DNA of 64,000 bases from Bacillota bacterium (GTDB lineage Bacteria; Bacillota; UBA4882; UBA8346): assembly GCA_029776205.1 (NCBI GenBank), contig JAKOTQ010000096.1, positions 195,771-259,770 of the forward strand. Direction: 5' to 3'. Below, one piece after another: positions 27,191 through 37,891 of this stretch. Numbering within the stretch: the first letter of the stretch is position 1; every line of letters begins with the position of its first letter. A model generated the notes under the pieces. The model did not search any database. It was given only the letters and a program-made list of their open reading frames with translations, and was not told the origin of the DNA. The translations under genes and the position numbers were made by a program.

Positions 27191-27349
27191 TCACTTTTTA
27201 CTTTTATTTTTATTGAGCGCAGCCCGAGTTTGCCGCATCTCTTTGGCTTTACTTTCAACGATCCTCTCGGCTTTATAGGCTCCCATCGCAAACAACCCCA
27301 AAATCACAATGACAACAGCAACTGTTACAATTTTAAATGTCGTAAACAT
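27191..27349 (-). CDS. Small single-helix membrane protein, 52 aa
   Basis: The ATG at 27349 follows GGGGGAGGACGATCA, a very strong ribosome site; the longer frame to 27430 has no support. The protein has an N-terminal membrane helix (FKIVTVAVVIVILGLFAMGA) and a highly basic tail rich in Lys and Arg. Topology would put the tail in the cytoplasm. It is the first gene behind a near-perfect sigma-A promoter and leads into the two-helix protein and secDF. I do not recognise a family. Confidence 0.7.
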   Translation of the reverse strand: MFTTFKIVTVAVVIVILGLFAMGAYKAERIVESKAKEMRQTRAALNKNKSKK

Positions 27350-27475
27350 TGATCGTCCTCCCCCACATTTTGCAGTAATGAAAAAACTCCGCCAACTCAT
27401 CCCAAAACAAGAGCTATGCGGATATAACATTGAACAAACACTTTTCCTTCAACAATACCGATAAAAGACTTTTTC

Positions 27476-27504
27476 ATTATAGCCTTTTAAAAATTTCTTG
27501 TCAA
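27476..27504 (-). promoter_or_regulatory. Sigma-A promoter of the secDF operon
   Basis: On the minus strand, TTGACA (27504-27499), 17 bases, TATAAT (27481-27476): a perfect consensus promoter. It lies after the yajC terminator, so secDF and its two small upstream genes form a transcript separate from yajC. Confidence 0.92.
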
Positions 27505-27596
27505 TTCTTAGGAACATCCTGCACATCGCTGTTATTCCTATTTTTGTTAAATCACGGAACGATATACGTTTTATGTATCGAACATTTATAAAGAAA

Positions 27597-27612
27597 GAGA
27601 GTTTGCACTCTC
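27597..27612 (-). terminator. Terminator of yajC
   Basis: GAGAGT-TTGC-ACTCTC directly at the yajC stop. On the minus strand it is followed by TTCTTTAT. Confidence 0.8.
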
Positions 27613-27924
27613 TCATTTTTTAACCCGCGCAATAGCGCTTTTGCTGAATTTAATCTCGACTTTATCCGCCACCCGCAGTTTAACGTCTTCATCGTCAAAC
27701 TCCACGATTTCTCCATGGATTCCGCCGATTGTGACAATTTTATCTCCTTTTTTCAAACTGGCGAGCATTTCATTTCGTTGTTTTTGCTGTTTCTTTTGAG
27801 GCACATACACCAGAAACCAAAATACCACCAGAAGAATGATCATTGGAAGAAACCCAATAATACCTCCGGCAACTGTTTCCGCACCCGATTGCGTTGCAGT
27901 TGCGGATAGAATCCATCCGGTCAT
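27613..27924 (-). CDS. yajC: Preprotein translocase subunit YajC
   Basis: Small accessory subunit of the SecDF complex, 103 aa. One N-terminal membrane helix (FLPMIILLVVFWFLVYVPQK) ends in the family's basic boundary PQKKQQKQRNEML, followed by the compact cytoplasmic domain with LKKGDKIVTIGGIHGEIV. The ATG has AAAGGGGGTGAATGA before it. The order queA, tgt, yajC, secDF is classical, although here a terminator and a new promoter separate yajC from secD. Confidence 0.97.
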   Translation of the reverse strand: MTGWILSATATQSGAETVAGGIIGFLPMIILLVVFWFLVYVPQKKQQKQRNEMLASLKKGDKIVTIGGIHGEIVEFDDEDVKLRVADKVEIKFSKSAIARVKK

Positions 27925-27980
27925 TCATTCACCCCCTTTAATTCGTTCTACAACATTCGACAAAACAGGGAGATTTCCCT

Positions 27981-29378
<1,398 letters not shown>

Positions 29379-29381
29379 TAC

Positions 29382-30407
29382 TTATAAGATCAACATCGCA
29401 TCGCCAAAGCTGAAAAAGCGGTAACCGGAAGCGATGGCCCGTTGGTATTGCTCCATGATAAAGTCTTTTCCTGCAAAAGCTGATACCAGCATCAACAGCG
29501 AGGATTTGGGTAAATGAAAGTTCGTAATTAAGCCGTCAATCACTTTAAAATGATATCCAGGATAAATAAAGATAGAAGTTTCCCCGGCTCCCGGCTGTAG
29601 CTGGCCGTCAGGAGAAGATTGCGACTCCAGCACCCGCACAGTAGTCGTTCCAACCGCAATTACCCGGCCTCCCCGGGCCTTGGTTTCTCTCACTGCTTCA
29701 ACCAGTTCCTCCGACAACATAAACCATTCGGAATGCATCCGGTGATCTTCCACCCGATCCACTTGGACCGGCCGGAAGGTGCCCAAACCGACGTGAAGCG
29801 TTAAAAAACCGGTCTGGACCCCTTTGGATTTAAGTCGCTCCAACAACTCCGGAGTAAAATGCAAACCGGCAGTTGGCGCTGCCACCGAGCCTTCATGCTT
29901 GGAATACACCGTTTGATACCGTTCCGGTTGATCCAAACGGGAGGTAATATAAGGAGGCAACGGCGTTTCGCCGTTTTGAAGCAGCCAGGTATGAAAATTA
30001 ATCTCCGGATCAAACTGAATGATCCGGTTTCCGTCTTCCTGTACCGCAACAACTTCAGCAGACATCCCATGTTCAAAAACCAACCGTATGCCAGCCCGGG
30101 CCCGTTTGCCCGGACGTACTAAGCACTCCCAACGACTTGGTCCTTGCTCTCTTAATAAAAAAACTTCAATCTTCGCTCCGCCGGGATGTTCTTTCCGGGC
30201 CCGCAACCGGGCAGGTATAACCCGGGTATCATTGAAAACCAACAAATCCCCGGCTTTTAAAAAGTCGCCAATCTCATAAAAATACCGCTCGAAAACCTCG
30301 CGGCTGTCACGATAAATCACCATTAACCGGGAATGGTCCCTGGGTTCAACCGGTGTTTGAGCGATAAGTTCCACTGGCAAATCATAATCAAATTCACTGA
30401 CAAGCAT
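29382..30407 (-). CDS. queA: S-adenosylmethionine:tRNA ribosyltransferase-isomerase
   Basis: Transfers and rearranges the ribosyl moiety of SAM onto preQ1-tRNA, giving epoxyqueuosine. The 341-aa sequence starts MLVSEFDYDLPVELIAQTP and has HSRLMVIYR, LVFNDTRVIPARL, VAAPTAGLHFTPELL, LHVGLGTFRPV and LITNFHLPKSSLLMLVSAF, the family's conserved blocks. The ATG at 30407 follows GAAGGTG. With tgt it supplies the queuosine pathway; the preQ1-making genes are not in the window. A heptad array starts 3 bases after its stop. Confidence 0.98.
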   Translation of the reverse strand: MLVSEFDYDLPVELIAQTPVEPRDHSRLMVIYRDSREVFERYFYEIGDFLKAGDLLVFNDTRVIPARLRARKEHPGGAKIEVFLLREQGPSRWECLVRPGKRARAGIRLVFEHGMSAEVVAVQEDGNRIIQFDPEINFHTWLLQNGETPLPPYITSRLDQPERYQTVYSKHEGSVAAPTAGLHFTPELLERLKSKGVQTGFLTLHVGLGTFRPVQVDRVEDHRMHSEWFMLSEELVEAVRETKARGGRVIAVGTTTVRVLESQSSPDGQLQPGAGETSIFIYPGYHFKVIDGLITNFHLPKSSLLMLVSAFAGKDFIMEQYQRAIASGYRFFSFGDAMLIL

Positions 30408-30447
30408 CCATGACACCTTCTGAAACGTTTAATAAACTCCATGAATT

Positions 30448-31734
30448 TCAACGAACTTCATCTAATGAAACGATCCGGACCCCTTTGTAATAGTATTCCA
30501 GGATCTGCCGTTCATTAAAACCGGCATCCGCCATTCCTTTAGCTCCCCATTGACTCAGCCCAACACCATGTCCATAACCGGCCCCTTTAATCACCAACTG
30601 AACCGGTTCTTTATCCCGTAACCAAGCCCAAGCATCCGGTTGATCCCACGGCGGGCTCAGAACCTCGACCGTCATTCCGGTAGCACTATTTCCGAGAATA
30701 ATAGCTTCCGGGTAATTCCGGCCGGGGACCCACCACAGATGAATCCAGGGTTCCGGTCCGTAAACCATTCCCAATTGAACATTGGCACTGGGCAAACCGA
30801 GCAACACTCTAAACTGTTCAGCGGTAACCGTCACTGTCCCTAAATCGCCAAGAAGCTTTATCTTTGTGCAGTATCCCAAAGAATTATACGCCTCCGGAAC
30901 AACCCGGTAAGCTCTCCCGATCTTCGGATAACTTCGGCTGATCAATCCCTGGACTTGATTCCAATCCAGCGCCCGGTTCCAAGCAGTATAGGGAGAGTTT
31001 TGATCCCAATCCGGCACTGAAACCAGATACGGTGTGGAAAAACCCCATACTCCGGCTGCATCCTTGGTATAACCGCCACTGGAGGCATGATAGGCCGCAG
31101 AAATGATCTTCCCGTTGTAAACGATCACCTGTCCGGCCGTTTCCAATACAGCTTCATCCGTCATCGGTGTTTCCCCGTCCGCTCCACCATAGACCTGGCA
31201 ATGGGTTGCCGCACAAAGATCAAATCCATCTTTACCATGGCGGTTAAAAGAAGCGGCCGTATATGTACGGGCGGCAATGGCCTGAGCTTTTAGAGCGGCA
31301 AGAGGCCAAGCCGGAGGAACCTCTTTCGGCACCACACCCCGTAAATAGTCCTCAAGAAGCAATCGGTTAACCAGTTGCAGTTTACCATTGATCGCGGTCA
31401 CGATCAATTCCCCGCGGTATCGACGTTGATTCCATCCCAACAGTGACGTCCCGGGCTTGAGAATAATCCGTCCCGCAGAGACCGGCACATTATTCACAAG
31501 AATCTGCTGACCGTCCCAGGTAAAGATGAGTTGCGTCCCTTCAAAAGGGATCGCCTGTTCAATACCATCTATAACCGCAACCAGTTGTTCCCCTGCTTGA
31601 AAAGTGGTAAGTTCCAAGGTTGACTGGTTTTGAATCAACCCAATCCGGATCCATCGCTCCTCCTCACCAAAAACTGAAGGACCCAAAATACCTATCGTCA
31701 ACAAAACGAAAGTGACCCAAAGAATTCTACGCAT
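30448..31734 (-). CDS. SpoIID/LytB-domain protein, probable secreted lytic transglycosylase
   Basis: The 428-aa protein has a signal peptide (ILWVTFVLLTIGILGPSVFG) and the SpoIID/LytB domain with its marks: NRLLLEDYLRGVVPKEVP, WPLAALKAQAIAARTY, CQVYGG and the C-terminal GAGYGHGVGLSQWGAKGMA. In Bacillus, SpoIID degrades glycan strands during engulfment of the forespore. Whether this is SpoIID itself or a LytB-like paralogue cannot be decided, as spoIID normally sits elsewhere, near spoIIIGA or murA. The second ATG (31734) has AGAGGA at better spacing than the first. It follows era by 41 bases. Confidence 0.9.
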   Translation of the reverse strand: MRRILWVTFVLLTIGILGPSVFGEEERWIRIGLIQNQSTLELTTFQAGEQLVAVIDGIEQAIPFEGTQLIFTWDGQQILVNNVPVSAGRIILKPGTSLLGWNQRRYRGELIVTAINGKLQLVNRLLLEDYLRGVVPKEVPPAWPLAALKAQAIAARTYTAASFNRHGKDGFDLCAATHCQVYGGADGETPMTDEAVLETAGQVIVYNGKIISAAYHASSGGYTKDAAGVWGFSTPYLVSVPDWDQNSPYTAWNRALDWNQVQGLISRSYPKIGRAYRVVPEAYNSLGYCTKIKLLGDLGTVTVTAEQFRVLLGLPSANVQLGMVYGPEPWIHLWWVPGRNYPEAIILGNSATGMTVEVLSPPWDQPDAWAWLRDKEPVQLVIKGAGYGHGVGLSQWGAKGMADAGFNERQILEYYYKGVRIVSLDEVR

Positions 31735-31781
31735 ATCCATTCCTCTTCGGCTTCCCGAATCACAATAGCCATGTTTTAAAG

Positions 31782-32675
31782 TTAATCCTGATCCCCGTAT
31801 CCAAACTCATTCAGGGAAGAAAGATTATTTCGCCAATTTTTTCTGACTTTAACCCATAAATTCAAAAAAACCGGAGCATCCAATAGCGCCTCAATCGCCT
31901 GACGGGCATCTCGGCCGATAGCTTTCAACCGGCTTCCTTTAGAACCAATGACGATACCTTTTTGAGAATCCCGTTCCACATAAATAACAGCATCAATGTA
32001 AATCATCCCATTGTCCCGCTCTTTCATCTCATTGACTTGAACGGCAACCGAATGGGGCACTTCATCTTCTGTATGTAGCAATAACTGCTCCCTTATCAAT
32101 TCCGCCGCGATATAACGTTCCGGATGATCCGTCACCATATCTTCCGGGTAATACGCCGGCCCTTCCGGTAATAATCCGACAATGGCCTCCAGCAACCCTT
32201 CGATCCCTTCCCCGGTATGCGCCGATACTCTGAAGATACGGTCAAACCCGTCCACTTGCGGGAATTCTACGCTTCTCTCCAACAGATCGATTTTATTCCA
32301 TACCACCAATACCGGGACATCACAAGCTGCCAATTCCGACGCAATCTTTTCATCACCGGCTGTATATCCTTTACTGGCATCAAGGACCCACAATACCAAA
32401 TCGACGCTGCTCAAAGCCGCTTTGGCTTTCTCATTCATCTTTGTCCCCAATTTATGAAGGGGTTTATGAATCCCCGGCGTATCCAACCATACAATTTGAT
32501 AGTTTTCGCCAGTTAGAATTCCCCGGATCTGATTACGGGTTGTTTGGGGTTTGTCCGAGATGATCGTTATTTTTTGTCCCACAAAGGTATTCATCAGGCT
32601 CGATTTACCAACATTGGGCCGTCCGATTAAAGCCACAAATCCCGACTTAAAATCCTGTTTCATCTTATTCAGCAT
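31782..32675 (-). CDS. era: GTPase Era, 30S ribosomal subunit assembly factor
   Basis: Essential GTPase that binds the 3' end of 16S rRNA during 30S maturation. It is 297 aa. The G domain has GRPNVGKSS (residues 18-26), DTPGIHKPLHKLG, NKID and SAHTGEG. The C-terminal KH domain has GIVIGSKGSRLKAIGRDAR. The final residues are a little longer than usual (LSSLNEFGYGDQD). It overlaps the acetyltransferase gene by 11 bases and belongs to the conserved yqfC-to-era block. Certain. Confidence 0.98.
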   Translation of the reverse strand: MLNKMKQDFKSGFVALIGRPNVGKSSLMNTFVGQKITIISDKPQTTRNQIRGILTGENYQIVWLDTPGIHKPLHKLGTKMNEKAKAALSSVDLVLWVLDASKGYTAGDEKIASELAACDVPVLVVWNKIDLLERSVEFPQVDGFDRIFRVSAHTGEGIEGLLEAIVGLLPEGPAYYPEDMVTDHPERYIAAELIREQLLLHTEDEVPHSVAVQVNEMKERDNGMIYIDAVIYVERDSQKGIVIGSKGSRLKAIGRDARQAIEALLDAPVFLNLWVKVRKNWRNNLSSLNEFGYGDQD

Positions 32676-33147
32676 TCCACTCCATCACCCAGCGATCCTC
32701 GCCAAATCCGTAATAATTATTGATAAACTCAACCTGCCGCATTCGGAACTTGTCCCGGTAAATATGAATCGCCGTTTGATTCTCCGGATGAACTGTTAAC
32801 TGTAACCGTCTAAAACCGGACCGAGGAAGGGACTCTAAAATAGTCCGTAACAATGCTGTCCCAATGCCATGGCCCTGATACTCCCGCATTACCGCATAAC
32901 CATAAAGATAGGCCAATTCCGGATCTCGCCAATCCCGCATCAATTCGGCAATACCTACAGGTTTTCCGTTATAACGGGCTAAATAAACCCGGCCGTAGTG
33001 AAGAAAAGGGGGCAAAGACCATTCATTCAAGCTTCCTAACCCGAAAGCCTCTTCATCAATACGCAAGATAGCATCCCGTAATTCATCATCTACTTGTGTC
33101 ACGATTTCCACCGTTATTTTAGGTTTGAGATAGTCCAATTGAATCAC
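32665..33147 (-). CDS. GNAT-family N-acetyltransferase (RimI-like)
   Basis: A 160-aa acetyltransferase. The acetyl-CoA loop YGYAVMREYQGHGIGTALLR and the final RLQLTVHPENQTAIHIYRDKFR are characteristic of the RimI group. The target (protein N-terminus or small amine) is not evident. It overlaps the end of cdd by 29 bases and the start of era by 11, so it is firmly part of this operon. In other Bacillota this position usually holds nothing or recO, so the gene looks like a lineage-specific insertion. Confidence 0.85.
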   Translation of the reverse strand: MIQLDYLKPKITVEIVTQVDDELRDAILRIDEEAFGLGSLNEWSLPPFLHYGRVYLARYNGKPVGIAELMRDWRDPELAYLYGYAVMREYQGHGIGTALLRTILESLPRSGFRRLQLTVHPENQTAIHIYRDKFRMRQVEFINNYYGFGEDRWVMEWNAE

Positions 33148-33550
33148 GTCCTTCGTTCAGATTATCCGGAGTAAATGCGCCAGGCAGATAATCCCGCAAC
33201 CTGCATTCGATCCGTTTCCCATCCATGTTTACCAAGATTAACTGGAGATCCAGCCCAAACTCTGCTAAAAACTGTCGGCAAATTCCGCACGGCGAGCTCG
33301 GCTGATCTCCGCCGACCGCAACCGCTAACATTTCAAAGGCTGTCTCTCCTTCGGAAACCGCTTTAACACAAGCGGAACGTTCGGCACAGATCGTTGCTCC
33401 ATAGGAAGCATTTTCAACATTACATCCAGTATAAATTTTCCCGGATTTGCCTAACAAGGCTGCACCCACCTTATACCGGGAATATGGCGCATAAGCCTTT
33501 TCCCTTGCTTCAATTGCCGCCTGTATCAGTGCTTCCTTCATTTCCTTCAT
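33119..33550 (-). CDS. cdd: Cytidine deaminase
   Basis: Deaminates cytidine and deoxycytidine in pyrimidine salvage. Homotetrameric type with all zinc ligands: GCNVENASYGATICAERSA (C, AE) and SSPCGICRQFLAEF (PCxxC). At 143 aa it is slightly longer at the C-terminus than the usual 130-136, because the tail overlaps the next gene. The ATG at 33550 has GGGGTGAGAAA before it. Found between dgkA and era as in Bacillus. Certain. Confidence 0.97.
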   Translation of the reverse strand: MKEMKEALIQAAIEAREKAYAPYSRYKVGAALLGKSGKIYTGCNVENASYGATICAERSACVKAVSEGETAFEMLAVAVGGDQPSSPCGICRQFLAEFGLDLQLILVNMDGKRIECRLRDYLPGAFTPDNLNEGRDSIGLSQT

Positions 33551-33562
33551 TTTCTCACCCCA

Positions 33563-34261
33563 TCACACCATGATCTGAAAAACCAGCAGCGTGACCAAAA
33601 AACCAAGCAAGATTCCAGCCAATACTTCATCCCAAGAATGTACCTTATTTTCAATCCGGCTTTCAGCTACCATTAACAATAAAAACGTAGCTAAAACCGT
33701 CACCAAACCATTTCTGGTGATAAAAAAAATAGCTGTGGCAGCTGCGGAGCTCAATGCCGTATGCCCGCTGGGCATCCCACCTTGCATCGGAGTCCCCCGC
33801 CGTGTCAGTGCTTTCCCGGTAATCACCAAAACGATGGTTAACAATAACGCTATCAAGCTCAGATGGGCCGGCGCTTTTTGCAGCGTCGAGATCACCCTGG
33901 GTATCATGGGATCAATCACCGGAAAAAAGATTAGGTAACCCACGATAACAGCCACCGTCGCAGCGATCAAGACTGCGCCAGCAGCCACATTTTTGGCAAT
34001 AGCCGCCAATGGATGATATTCCTTGGTAAACATATCCACTACTGCCTCAATCGCAGTGTTGATCATCTCAGCCATCAACACAAAAGCGATGGTTATGAAG
34101 AGCATCAAGATTTCCAATTTGGACAACTTAAACACCAAAGAAGCCCCGAGAACAGCGGCAGTTGCTAAAAAATGCAGACGGATATTACGCTGAGTTTTAA
34201 AAGCATAGATGATGCCTTCGAAAGCATAATTAAAGGATTCTAACAAGTTACGGGATTTCAA
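33563..34261 (-). CDS. DgkA-type undecaprenol/diacylglycerol kinase fused to a PAP2 phosphatase domain
   Basis: Residues 1-115 are a membrane lipid kinase of the Gram-positive DgkA family: [35 protein letters not shown] and [13 protein letters not shown]. Residues 120-232 form a type-2 phosphatidic-acid phosphatase with [14 protein letters not shown] and [17 protein letters not shown], the PSGH and SRxxxxxHxxxD motifs. One polypeptide therefore carries a kinase and a phosphatase that may act on lipid carriers such as undecaprenol phosphate. The TTG start overlaps the ybeY stop and has GGGAGGG before it. Activities are inferred from motifs. Confidence 0.92.
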   Translation of the reverse strand: MKSRNLLESFNYAFEGIIYAFKTQRNIRLHFLATAAVLGASLVFKLSKLEILMLFITIAFVLMAEMINTAIEAVVDMFTKEYHPLAAIAKNVAAGAVLIAATVAVIVGYLIFFPVIDPMIPRVISTLQKAPAHLSLIALLLTIVLVITGKALTRRGTPMQGGMPSGHTALSSAAATAIFFITRNGLVTVLATFLLLMVAESRIENKVHSWDEVLAGILLGFLVTLLVFQIMV

Positions 34262-34734
34262 AACCCGGCCCTCCCTAAAGCGAACTGCTCCATAATTTGC
34301 TCCTCAGCCTCCCGCATCTTGGCAGTATCCTCAGGAGTCTGATGATCATACCCCATTAAATGCAATAAACCGTGAATTGCCAAATAACACAGTTCCCGTT
34401 CGAACGAGTGGCCAAACCGTTCACTCTGTTCATAAGCTCTTTCCACAGAAATGTAGATATCTCCCAACAAATCGGGAATATCTTCGTCCGGGCTCAAGAT
34501 AATATTGGCTTCAGCTTCATGAAAAGCAAAGGAAAGGACATCGGTAGGCTGGTCCAGCCCCCGGTATTCCAGGTTTAACTCCCGAATATAATCATCATCA
34601 ACCAAAACCAGGCTAACCTCAGCATTTTTCTGTTGATGCCGCTCCAATCCAAACTTCAAAACCGCTTCCACCAACGTAAACTGTTCCTCAGTAAGTTTCC
34701 GCTTTTCCTGAATATTATTTAGCAATACTGGCAT
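34258..34734 (-). CDS. ybeY: Endoribonuclease YbeY (rRNA maturation factor)
   Basis: Metal-dependent RNase needed for 16S rRNA 3' processing and ribosome quality control. The 158-aa protein ends with the zinc motif [20 protein letters not shown] (HxxxHxxGYDH). Also present are [19 protein letters not shown] and [15 protein letters not shown]. The ATG lies inside the end of pgpH (20-base overlap), and the dgkA-PAP2 start overlaps its stop, so the genes are tightly coupled. Certain. Confidence 0.98.
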   Translation of the reverse strand: MPVLLNNIQEKRKLTEEQFTLVEAVLKFGLERHQQKNAEVSLVLVDDDYIRELNLEYRGLDQPTDVLSFAFHEAEANIILSPDEDIPDLLGDIYISVERAYEQSERFGHSFERELCYLAIHGLLHLMGYDHQTPEDTAKMREAEEQIMEQFALGRAGF

Positions 34735-36919
34735 TGGTCTTTTTCCGCTCCATTTCTTTAAGGACTTTTTCCGGATACTCTACCCGGGTATGCAATGACC
34801 CTTCTAAAATTTTGAGAAAACTGTTTTTAACAACGGTCAATTCCTTTAACGTCAGGTTACATTCATCAAATTGGCCATCATCCAACCGTTCCCGGATAAT
34901 CTTTTGAATCAAGGCTTCAATCTTTGCCGGCGTTGGCTTGGGCATGGATCTAACCGCCGCTTCCACCGAATCCGCCAGCATCACCAAAGCGGCTTCCTTA
35001 GTCTGAGGTTTAGGACCGTCGTATCGGAAATCCTCTTCGACCAATACCCCTTTTTCATCCGAAAGATTCTCACTGGCTTTATTATAGAAATAGCGTACCA
35101 GATCGGTTCCATGATGTTGCTCGATAATTTCAATGATCTTATCCGGAAGTCCATGTTCCTTGGCGATCTCGACGCCTTCCTTCACATGATAGGTGATAAT
35201 CAACGTGCTCAGCGTCGGATTAAGCCTCTCGTGGGGATTTTCCTGACCAAATTGATTCTCAACGAAAAAGTACGGACGCTTTATCTTACCGATATCATGA
35301 TAGTAAGAGCCAACCCGAACCCATAACGCATCCGCTCCAATTCCTTGAGCCGCCGCCTCAGCCAGGTTTCCAACCATGATACTATGGTGATAAGTTCCCG
35401 GAGCTTCGATCTGAAGCCGGCGGAGTAGCGGATGGCCGGGATTGGATAATTCCAGAAGCCGTATCGGTGAAGTCATCTTAAAGATATTCTCAATAAAGGG
35501 CAATGAACCGATAGCAAGCACGGCTGAGAAAAAACCGTTACCTACCGCCAGAACCACTGAAACATAATCAAAGGTTGTCCGGAAGAGCAAATTTAACAGA
35601 ATCACCGTCACAGCATTGGAAACCATCAGGATCGAGCCGCTTCGTACCAAATCCCGTTGGCGACTGAAGTTAACCAGCGTCAGCACAGCCACAATACCAC
35701 TGACAAAGAAAAAGATGGATAACGCCAGATTATACTCGACGATCATTCCACACAACAAACTGATGACACAGGTCATGGCTAACGCCAATTGAGGATTGAC
35801 CAATATGGTCATTAACATGCTCGCAAAGCTTACCGGCGCCAAATACGGCAATGTCAAACTGTCCACCAGTGACAGCGCTTTCACGATTCCCAAGACCAGC
35901 AACAATAAAAGGAGAATTAGATATAACATCCGCTCCTGTCTGAACAAAGCACTGTAAAACTGAAACATATAGATTAACACCAATCCGACCAAAAGCAAAA
36001 CCAATAAGGAAAGGCTTAAAAATACCTTTACCCTGTTGGATTCATCGACAATCAGGTGAAGTTCATTGAGCATCTTGAGATCATTGTCGGTAACCACCTG
36101 ATTTTTGGCAATGATCAGATCATCACGGCGATGAATCACCGGAGGAACCTTACTCATAACCTCATTTTTGAGCTTACTGATCTTCCCCTCGTCCAAGACT
36201 AAATTGGGCCGAACGGCAAGCTTGAGCAATCCCGTCAATATCTCTTTAACTTTGGGACTTACCTGATACTCGGAGATTATTTCCGGAAGAGCATCCCGAA
36301 ATGCTTCAATATTTGTATTGGTTATTTTATAATCCGATTCCAGCCTGGCCAAGATCTGATAGGCCTTTTCTTTCAACTCCTGATAATGCTCAGCCTCAAG
36401 CCCCAAAATGCTTTTAATCAGGGAAAAATCAGGTGTTTGAGCAAAATAGGATTGATATCGGGAAGCTTGAAAATTCTCTTTTGTAAACGAACTGCCTTCA
36501 TGAACCCCTAAGTTCTCTCTATCGTAGTTGATGGTCTCAAAAAATTGATTGAGTTTATAGGTGACCGATTTGGCCACCGTCTCATCAATCAAATAATAGT
36601 TCAGATCCTGTTTGGCAATAGCCAGAGCATTATCAACCGCTTCTTTCTGGGCAAGTTTAGTCGCTTCCCGGTCAATCACATCTCGGGGAGCCCGAATATC
36701 CAGTTTACTGACCTGGCCTACCTTTATGTCAAGGGCCCGCGGAAAAAGGTTAATCTGTAACAAAGTAATTAATAAACCAAAACAAACTGCAATTAAAAGA
36801 CCTTCCCGAAAGGTCGGCAATTTAAAAACTTCCGCAACTTTCGCCGCCAATTCCAAGGATTGAGCCGTTTTCACTTTCCGGTTGTAATTTTGGTTTTCAT
36901 TGGGTTCCACCAATGTCAC
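34715..36919 (-). CDS. pgpH: 7TM-HD membrane phosphodiesterase (PgpH type, c-di-AMP)
   Basis: Polytopic receptor-like phosphodiesterase of 734 aa. It has an N-terminal helix, a large extracytoplasmic domain (residues about 70-290), seven membrane helices (about 300-480) and a cytoplasmic HD domain with [35 protein letters not shown] and HHGTDLV. In Listeria, PgpH hydrolyses c-di-AMP. The start is ambiguous: a GTG at 36919 overlaps the phoH stop, and a TTG at 36913 or GTG at 36910 would fit the GAGAGG better. Located between phoH and ybeY as usual. Confidence 0.95.
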   Translation of the reverse strand: MTLVEPNENQNYNRKVKTAQSLELAAKVAEVFKLPTFREGLLIAVCFGLLITLLQINLFPRALDIKVGQVSKLDIRAPRDVIDREATKLAQKEAVDNALAIAKQDLNYYLIDETVAKSVTYKLNQFFETINYDRENLGVHEGSSFTKENFQASRYQSYFAQTPDFSLIKSILGLEAEHYQELKEKAYQILARLESDYKITNTNIEAFRDALPEIISEYQVSPKVKEILTGLLKLAVRPNLVLDEGKISKLKNEVMSKVPPVIHRRDDLIIAKNQVVTDNDLKMLNELHLIVDESNRVKVFLSLSLLVLLLVGLVLIYMFQFYSALFRQERMLYLILLLLLLVLGIVKALSLVDSLTLPYLAPVSFASMLMTILVNPQLALAMTCVISLLCGMIVEYNLALSIFFFVSGIVAVLTLVNFSRQRDLVRSGSILMVSNAVTVILLNLLFRTTFDYVSVVLAVGNGFFSAVLAIGSLPFIENIFKMTSPIRLLELSNPGHPLLRRLQIEAPGTYHHSIMVGNLAEAAAQGIGADALWVRVGSYYHDIGKIKRPYFFVENQFGQENPHERLNPTLSTLIITYHVKEGVEIAKEHGLPDKIIEIIEQHHGTDLVRYFYNKASENLSDEKGVLVEEDFRYDGPKPQTKEAALVMLADSVEAAVRSMPKPTPAKIEALIQKIIRERLDDGQFDECNLTLKELTVVKNSFLKILEGSLHTRVEYPEKVLKEMERKKTNASIAK

Positions 36920-37887
36920 CTCTCTTCTTTCATTTCATGCTGATAACGTTCATAGGCCCGGATGATCTTTTGCACCAGCTCATGACGGACGATATCCTGT
37001 TCGGAAAGATATACAACCCCAATTCCCGGTATTCCATTGAAAATCGTTCCAACATGGGCTAACCCCGATACACTTCCTTTAGGCAAGTCCACTTGAGTTA
37101 TATCGCCGGTAACCACGACCTTCGACCCAAAACCCATCCGGGTCAGAAACATCTTCATCTGTTCCGGCGTTGTATTTTGAGCTTCATCCAATATAATGAA
37201 AGCGTCATCCAAAGTCCGCCCCCGCATATAAGCCAAGGGGGCAATTTCGATAATACCCCTTTCAAAATATTTTTGAAAAAGCTCAACGCCCATAATATCA
37301 TATAAAGCATCATAGAGGGGTCGTAAATACGGGTCTACCTTATCTTGAAGATCTCCCGGAAGAAAACCCAACTTTTCCCCGGCTTCAACTGCCGGCCGGG
37401 TAAGAATCAACCGGCTAACCTCTTTGGCCTGCAGCGCTGCAACCGCCATCGCCACTGCCAGATAGGTTTTTCCACTTCCGGCCGGCCCAATTCCAAAAGT
37501 GACCCCATTCTTACGAATGGTATCCACATATATTTTCTGTCCAATGGTTCGGGCAAAAATCTTTTTTCCCCGGGAAGTAATCGCCACGATGTCATCGGCT
37601 AAGACGGAGGCCCGTTGCAATTTGCCGGTCTTCGCCAACTGGATCAGATACGTGATTTCAGAAGTTCCGGGATTGTAGCCTTTCTTCAGCTGCTCATGGA
37701 GGATCTGATAAAACTCCAGACCATTATCTACCGATTCATCCTCACCGGTCAATGTAATTTCATTGCCCCGGGAGAAAACCTTTATCTGTAATCCTTCCTC
37801 AATAAGCCCGGCGTTTTCTTCAAACAAACTCAGCAACTGGTTTGCCAGGCGCGGTTCTACTTCCAATTTCAGTTCTTTATGCGGCAA
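36916..37887 (-). CDS. phoH: PhoH-family ATPase
   Basis: Cytoplasmic P-loop ATPase, probably RNA-associated, in the conserved phoH-pgpH-ybeY block. It is 323 aa. The Walker A motif is GPAGSGKTYLA (about residue 135), Walker B is FIILDEAQNTTPEQMKMFLT, and further family blocks are LILTRPAVEAGEKLGFLPGD and GSKVVVTGDITQVDLPKGS. The TTG start is preceded by AAGGAG. The position next to ybeY suggests a part in rRNA or mRNA metabolism, but its biochemical role remains unsettled in all bacteria. Confidence 0.96.
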   Translation of the reverse strand: MPHKELKLEVEPRLANQLLSLFEENAGLIEEGLQIKVFSRGNEITLTGEDESVDNGLEFYQILHEQLKKGYNPGTSEITYLIQLAKTGKLQRASVLADDIVAITSRGKKIFARTIGQKIYVDTIRKNGVTFGIGPAGSGKTYLAVAMAVAALQAKEVSRLILTRPAVEAGEKLGFLPGDLQDKVDPYLRPLYDALYDIMGVELFQKYFERGIIEIAPLAYMRGRTLDDAFIILDEAQNTTPEQMKMFLTRMGFGSKVVVTGDITQVDLPKGSVSGLAHVGTIFNGIPGIGVVYLSEQDIVRHELVQKIIRAYERYQHEMKEER

Positions 37888-37891
37888 AAAA

